Source: Lachnospiraceae bacterium (GTDB lineage Bacteria; Bacillota; Clostridia; Lachnospirales; Lachnospiraceae). Taken from it: 34,218 bases of DNA. The stretch is from assembly GCA_017544705.1 (NCBI GenBank), contig JAFYDQ010000020.1, positions 1 through 34,218 on the forward strand, read 5' to 3'. Below are positions 31,025 through 34,218 of the stretch, piece after piece; the stretch's first letter is position 1, and each line of letters opens with the position of its first letter. A model generated the notes under the pieces. The model ran no database searches. It saw only the letters and a program-made list of their open reading frames with translations, and was not told where the DNA came from. The translations under genes and the position numbers were made by a program.

Positions 31025-31120
31025 ATGTGCCCTTCTGATCATCCGATGCACGGCCAAAATCGCATATATCCCGGCGCCATAAAATGCTCGCTGAGGGGGT
31101 ATGAAATTATCTGTGGAATC

Positions 31121-31235
31121 AAAAAAATAGAATTGCCTAGCGGCAAATTATCGGATCGCCTGATGGCGATCATTTGAATCGTCATGCAGATGACGAATTA
31201 GGCAATGAACGGTTGCCGGTTTCCCTGCAACGTTC
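31121..31235 (-). ncRNA. Candidate structured leader RNA or attenuator of the T7SS operon
   Basis: ATTGCCTA (31132-31139) and TAGGCAAT (31199-31206) are perfect inverted arms enclosing two perfect hairpins, GATCGCC-TGAT-GGCGATC (31154-31171) and TCGTCAT-GCAG-ATGACGA (31179-31196), which makes a three-way junction. A further stem, GAACGGTTGC/GCAACGTTC (31207-31235), adjoins it. On the minus strand the outer stem is followed by TTCTATTTTTTT, ending at 31121. A junction closed just before a U-tract, about 220 bases ahead of essC, fits a terminator or attenuator. No known riboswitch class is recognised. Confidence 0.45.
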
Positions 31236-31270
31236 ATCTGAAAATGTCAGTAGCGCTTTGAAGAAGCGTA

Positions 31271-31297
31271 TTTATACATTACCACGTTGTGTGCGAA
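31271..31297 (-). promoter_or_regulatory. Weak promoter candidate for the T7SS operon
   Basis: On the minus strand TATAAA (31271-31276) is preceded by TTCGCA with a 15-base spacer. It lies between the MATE terminator and the structured segment, where a promoter is expected, but the match is poor. Confidence 0.25.
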
Positions 31298-31325
31298 TAT
31301 GCAAGTGCTTTTTTAGACACAATAG

Positions 31326-31408
31326 ATACCTACCGGCATCGCGAATTTTTGTTTCCGGTAGGTATGCGAAATTTTTCCGGGAGGCGCGATACCTACCAAA
31401 CGGATGAC
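31326..31408. repeat. ATACCTACC module, copy 1
   Basis: ATACCTACCGG (31326-31336), its exact inverse CCGGTAGGTAT (31355-31365), and a third direct copy ATACCTACCAAA (from 31389). The middle arm can pair with either outer copy, so two exclusive hairpins are possible. The distance between the two direct copies is 63 bases, the same as in copy 2. Confidence 0.75.
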
Positions 31409-31497
31409 AAGACGTGAACAGTAGGCCTTTTTTCAGTAAAATCGGAGAAAAAATGATAAAAAGCAAAAATGATGCTGTGCCGGCCGCTGAAAATGAC

Positions 31498-31540
31498 AAA
31501 AAAATACCTACCGCAGAGAGAAAATCCACTCTACGGTAGG
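31498..31540 (-). terminator. Intrinsic terminator after the thrS-MATE transcript
   Basis: On the minus strand CCTACCGTAGAG pairs with CTCTGCGGTAGG (12-bp arms with one mismatch, 31507-31518 and 31529-31540), followed by TATTTTTTT. It lies 65 bases past the MATE stop codon and is built from the ATACCTACC module. Confidence 0.8.
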
Positions 31541-31582
31541 CCTTTGGTTTTGAAGAAAAAATTCGCATACCTACCAAATGAC
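31504..31582. repeat. ATACCTACC module, copy 2
   Basis: ATACCTACCG (from 31504), the inverse CGGTAGG (31534-31540), and the third copy ATACCTACCAAA (from 31567), again 63 bases from the first. GGTAGGTATGCGAA with a following T-run occurs in both modules in opposite orientation (31357 and, inverted, 31575). Confidence 0.75.
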
Positions 31583-31605
31583 GCCTTCGGCTCCGCTGGT
31601 ATGCT

Positions 31606-33072
31606 TCACACATCATCCACGATCGTGTTCATCCAGACGCCGCTGCGCAGGAGGATCGTGCCGATGATGACTTTGATGCCTTCGATCAGAAGGCAGCTTA
31701 AGTAGATCCAGACAATGTTCATCGACGTAAAGTGCGTCAGAACATAGGCAAGCGGGACGGCCACAACCCATAGGAAGAACGAGTCGAATAAAAATGTGAT
31801 GACCGTCTTGCCGCCGGAGCGCAGGGTAAAGTAGGTCGAGTGCAGATAGCCGTGCAGCGGCATACAGACCGCGGCGCAGCGGATAAAGTTCCCGGCCAGG
31901 TCACGCACTTCGTCGGACGTGTTGTAGATGTCCGGGAAGAACGGCCCGACAAAGAAAAGAATTGACCCGATCACAACGCAGGTGGATACCGAAAACGTGA
32001 TGATCTTGTAGGCGGTATCGCGTGCCTTCTCATGCTCTCCGCTGCCAAGTTGCTGGCCGACGATGATCGCGACCGCATCACCCAAAGCGATAAATACAAT
32101 ATTGAATACGTTTGTGATCGTCGAGCTGATATTCAGCCCGGCGATGACCGAAAGGCCGCGGTTCGAGTAGCATTGCGTCTGTGTGGCAATGCCTGCTGCC
32201 CAGAGTCCTTCATTGATCAGAAGCGGCAGGCCCATGATCGCGATCTTGCGCACCAGATCAAACGGCACGCGCAGGCTCTCGTAGGTGCCCTCGATGTACG
32301 GAAGCTTGCGCTTCACCACTGCCCCCGAAAGCACAGCTTCTGAAGTGGCCGGTGTTGCCACGCCTGCTTCCACCAATTCCGCATCCTTGACTCTATGCGC
32401 ACTGTGCGCCCACGAAATGACGATCGAAACCTGCACAAAACGCGAGATCACGGTCGCAACGGCAGCACCCTGCACGCCAAGTACCGGCATGCCGAGTTTT
32501 CCGTAGATTAAGATGTAATTGAGCACCAGATTGACAAATACGGCAATGATGCTTGCGCGCATCGGAACGACCGTCTGCCCCGTCTCACGAAGCGTGGACG
32601 AATAACTCTGTTCAACGGCAAAAGGAACAAGCCCGATCATCATGATCCAAAGGTAGTCTTTGCCATAGCGCAGAGTGGCAGCAAGGTCGCCGGTGGCGGA
32701 GCCGTCATGCAGATACAGGCTGATCAGCGGATCCTGGAACACAACCATGATCGTTACCGCGATCGCCGTAATAACGAGACAGATGATCAGCTTAAAGCGC
32801 AGCGTATCGCGTACGCCTTTCATGTTCTTCTGTCCGTAGAATTGTGCCGTAAAAATACCGGCGCCGGAGATGGCGCCAAAAATGCAAAGATAAAAGATAA
32901 AAATCAACTGGTTCACGATCGACACGCCGGACATCTGCTCTGTCCCGACGCGTCCGACCATGATATTGTCAAGCATGCTGACGAAATTGCTGATCCCGTT
33001 CTGCAACATGATCGGCAGCGAGATCGCAAGCACACGCTTATAAAACTCTTTATTCCCTATCAGTTTCCTCAT
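31606..33072 (-). CDS. MATE-family efflux transporter
   Basis: 488 residues, about twelve membrane helices, with VLAISLPIMLQNGISNFVSMLDNIMVGRVG at the first helix (written in parts: SLPIMLQNG, DNIMVGRVG), GAISGAGIFTAQFYGQ, and the second-half counterpart GLPLLINEGLWAAGIA. MATE proteins export drugs or metabolites driven by Na+ or H+. A cytoplasmic loop at about 235-260 is longer than usual and rich in Ala, Val and Thr. It starts 23 bases inside the 3' end of thrS without a strong ribosome site, which implies coupling. It is unlike the fusion at 4080-5888, as it ends after the last helix. A terminator follows. Confidence 0.93.
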   Translation of the reverse strand: MRKLIGNKEFYKRVLAISLPIMLQNGISNFVSMLDNIMVGRVGTEQMSGVSIVNQLIFIFYLCIFGAISGAGIFTAQFYGQKNMKGVRDTLRFKLIICLVITAIAVTIMVVFQDPLISLYLHDGSATGDLAATLRYGKDYLWIMMIGLVPFAVEQSYSSTLRETGQTVVPMRASIIAVFVNLVLNYILIYGKLGMPVLGVQGAAVATVISRFVQVSIVISWAHSAHRVKDAELVEAGVATPATSEAVLSGAVVKRKLPYIEGTYESLRVPFDLVRKIAIMGLPLLINEGLWAAGIATQTQCYSNRGLSVIAGLNISSTITNVFNIVFIALGDAVAIIVGQQLGSGEHEKARDTAYKIITFSVSTCVVIGSILFFVGPFFPDIYNTSDEVRDLAGNFIRCAAVCMPLHGYLHSTYFTLRSGGKTVITFLFDSFFLWVVAVPLAYVLTHFTSMNIVWIYLSCLLIEGIKVIIGTILLRSGVWMNTIVDDV

Positions 33073-34218
33073 TTAACTCATCGCGAATCACTTTCGATGC
33101 AGTCTCTTCCTGTACTTGTTTTATAAAGTCATCAAGATCCCTTGCGCCTTCATCACCTAAGAAGCGGCTCCTGACTGCAATCTTTCCTGATTCTTCTTCT
33201 TTCTGTCCTAAGACTAACATATACGGTACTTTTTCAAGTCTGGCTTCACGGATCTTGTATCCGATCTTCTCCGTGCGCGTATCCATTTCGGCGCGGATGC
33301 CTGCCGCACTCAGTTTATTCAGTACCGACTTACTGTAATCTGCATATTTATCGGAGATCGGCAGCACCTTTACCTGAACCGGTGCAAGCCATACCGGGAA
33401 TTTACCTTTGGTTTCTTCGATAATGTATGCCATGAACCGGTCAAGCGATCCCAAGATCGCGCGGTGCAAAACGACCGGGGTTTTTTCCGTGCTGTCCGAA
33501 TCGATGTATTTTAAGTCGAATTTTGCAGGTAAGCAAAAATCAAGCTGGCAGGTGGAAAGTGTATACTCGCCGCCGACTGCGGGCTTAACGTTGACATCAA
33601 GCTTCGGTCCGTAGAAGGCTGCCTCGCCGATCTCTTCGGTATATTCGATACCGATGTCATTAAGCACCTGACGCAGGGCATTTTCTGCCGTGTTCCACAT
33701 TTCATCGTCCGGATGGTATTTTTTCGTATCGGCAGGATCACGAAGCGAAAGCACGCATCTGTAATCCGTAATGCCGAAATCCTTATATACATCAAAGATT
33801 AGATCCACCACGCGACTGACTTCGTCTTTGATCTGCTCCGGAGTCACAAACAGGTGCGCATCATTCTGGCAGAAGTGACGGCCCCTCTCGATCCCCTTCA
33901 GCGATCCGCTGGGCTCAAAGCGGAAATCATGTGCGATCTCACCGATGCGGATCGGCAGATCACGGTAGGAATGCCGCTTGTTTGCATAGATCATCATGTG
34001 GTGCGGGCAGTTCATGGGACGGAGCACGAAACTCTCTCCTTCCACCTCCATGGGCGGGAACATATTTTCTTTATAATGATCCCAGTGTCCGCTCGTCTGA
34101 TACAGTGCAACCGTTCCGACGCAGGGCGTCATAACGTGCTGATAGCCTAACTTGCGCTCTTTTTCCTTGATGTAATTCTCCAGTTCCATCCACATCGTAT
34201 AACCCTTGGGAAGGAACA
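33050..34218 (-). CDS. thrS: Threonyl-tRNA synthetase, C-terminal part (5' end outside window)
   Basis: The frame is open to the right edge (FLPKGYTMWMELENYI), so about 388 of an expected 640 residues are visible. The catalytic core shows RPMNCPHHMMIY (Zn-binding Cys), FRFEPSGSLKGIERGRHFCQNDAH (motif 2, quoted in parts: FRFEPSGSLKGIERGR), and VLHRAILGSLDRF (motif 3, Zn-binding His). The anticodon-binding domain follows from about PVWLAPVQVKVLPI. It charges tRNA-Thr. The N-terminal TGS and editing domains and any T-box leader lie beyond the window. An internal ATG at 34193-34195 is not the start, because the conserved sequence continues upstream of it. Confidence 0.97.
   Translation of the reverse strand, partial: FLPKGYTMWMELENYIKEKERKLGYQHVMTPCVGTVALYQTSGHWDHYKENMFPPMEVEGESFVLRPMNCPHHMMIYANKRHSYRDLPIRIGEIAHDFRFEPSGSLKGIERGRHFCQNDAHLFVTPEQIKDEVSRVVDLIFDVYKDFGITDYRCVLSLRDPADTKKYHPDDEMWNTAENALRQVLNDIGIEYTEEIGEAAFYGPKLDVNVKPAVGGEYTLSTCQLDFCLPAKFDLKYIDSDSTEKTPVVLHRAILGSLDRFMAYIIEETKGKFPVWLAPVQVKVLPISDKYADYSKSVLNKLSAAGIRAEMDTRTEKIGYKIREARLEKVPYMLVLGQKEEESGKIAVRSRFLGDEGARDLDDFIKQVQEETASKVIRDELNEETDRE

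Larger units (their letters stand above)
30912..31605. other. Gene-free stretch rich in hairpins and repeats
   Basis: 694 bases between essC and the MATE gene with no convincing coding region: open frames here are short and merely read through palindromes. From left to right it holds a 37-bp tandem duplication, a multi-hairpin segment followed by a U-tract, a weak promoter candidate, two related ATACCTACC modules, and a terminator for the thrS-MATE transcript. These are listed separately. Confidence 0.8.

Noticed and set aside
30733..31026. Small Lys/Arg-rich frame starting in the 37-bp tandem repeat before essC
   Set aside because: It overlaps the essC start in another frame, and the two repeat units are read in different frames, so there is no sign of selection for a protein.
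31326..31582. CRISPR-like look of the repeated ATACCTACC blocks
   Set aside because: The repeats are short, some are inverted, the filler between them is related and not unique spacer-like, and no cas gene is nearby.
31272..31616. Open frame of 114 codons on the minus strand in the gap after the MATE gene
   Set aside because: It begins inside the MATE coding end, reads through the terminator hairpin and the ATACCTACC arms, and has no ribosome site; the hydrophobic part comes from T-rich filler.

Overview
The window looks like chromosomal DNA of a Clostridia member, most likely Lachnospiraceae. The basis is AGGAGG-type ribosome sites, roughly 50% GC, the thrS/infC-rpmI-rplT neighbourhood, a Sfp-FliB-Dus cluster, a MATE transporter fused to an RsbW-like ATPase, and a DUF5721-like protein. 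Nearly every gene lies on the minus strand; only a diguanylate cyclase at 21993-23135 is on the plus strand. Genes are therefore read from high to low coordinates, and many overlap by ATGA or a few tens of bases, which indicates long operons.

From the right edge: the 3' part of thrS overlaps a MATE transporter. A 694-base gene-free stretch (30912-31605) follows, full of hairpins and repeats. Then comes a compact type VII secretion (T7SS) locus, 23685-30911: a FHA-less EssC ATPase, a YukD-like ubiquitin-fold protein overlapping it by 59 bases, four WXG100-type small proteins, a VWA-TM-FHA protein and a Mbeg1-like lipase, with a DUF5721-like gene at its end. The membrane components EsaA, EssA and EssB are not present here.

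A convergent diguanylate cyclase and a pair of back-to-back promoters separate this from infC-rpmI-rplT, where infC starts at ATT. After a strong terminator comes a six-gene chain: MoxR ATPase, DUF58, DUF4129-type membrane protein, Sfp-type phosphopantetheinyl transferase, flagellin lysine methylase FliB, and Dus. The dus gene carries in-frame insertions of a palindromic repeat and a 21-bp tandem repeat.

Next is a phosphorelay operon: a hybrid histidine kinase; a 1165-residue hybrid kinase carrying an internal DegV lipid-binding-type domain and a C-terminal HPt domain; and a two-receiver response regulator. Last come a YitT-type membrane protein, a small two-TM acidic protein, the MATE-ATPase fusion, a thioredoxin-like lipoprotein, an acidic lipoprotein, and a second MoxR-DUF58 pair whose DUF58 gene runs off the left edge.

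The strongest candidates for something undescribed are the stripped-down T7SS locus with its separate VWA-FHA protein and lipase, the kinase-receiver-DegV-HPt fusion, and the repeat families. These include a GGGGACGGGGTT palindrome inside a coding gene, a 68-bp palindrome in two intergenic gaps, and a duplicated ATACCTACC hairpin module upstream of the T7SS locus.
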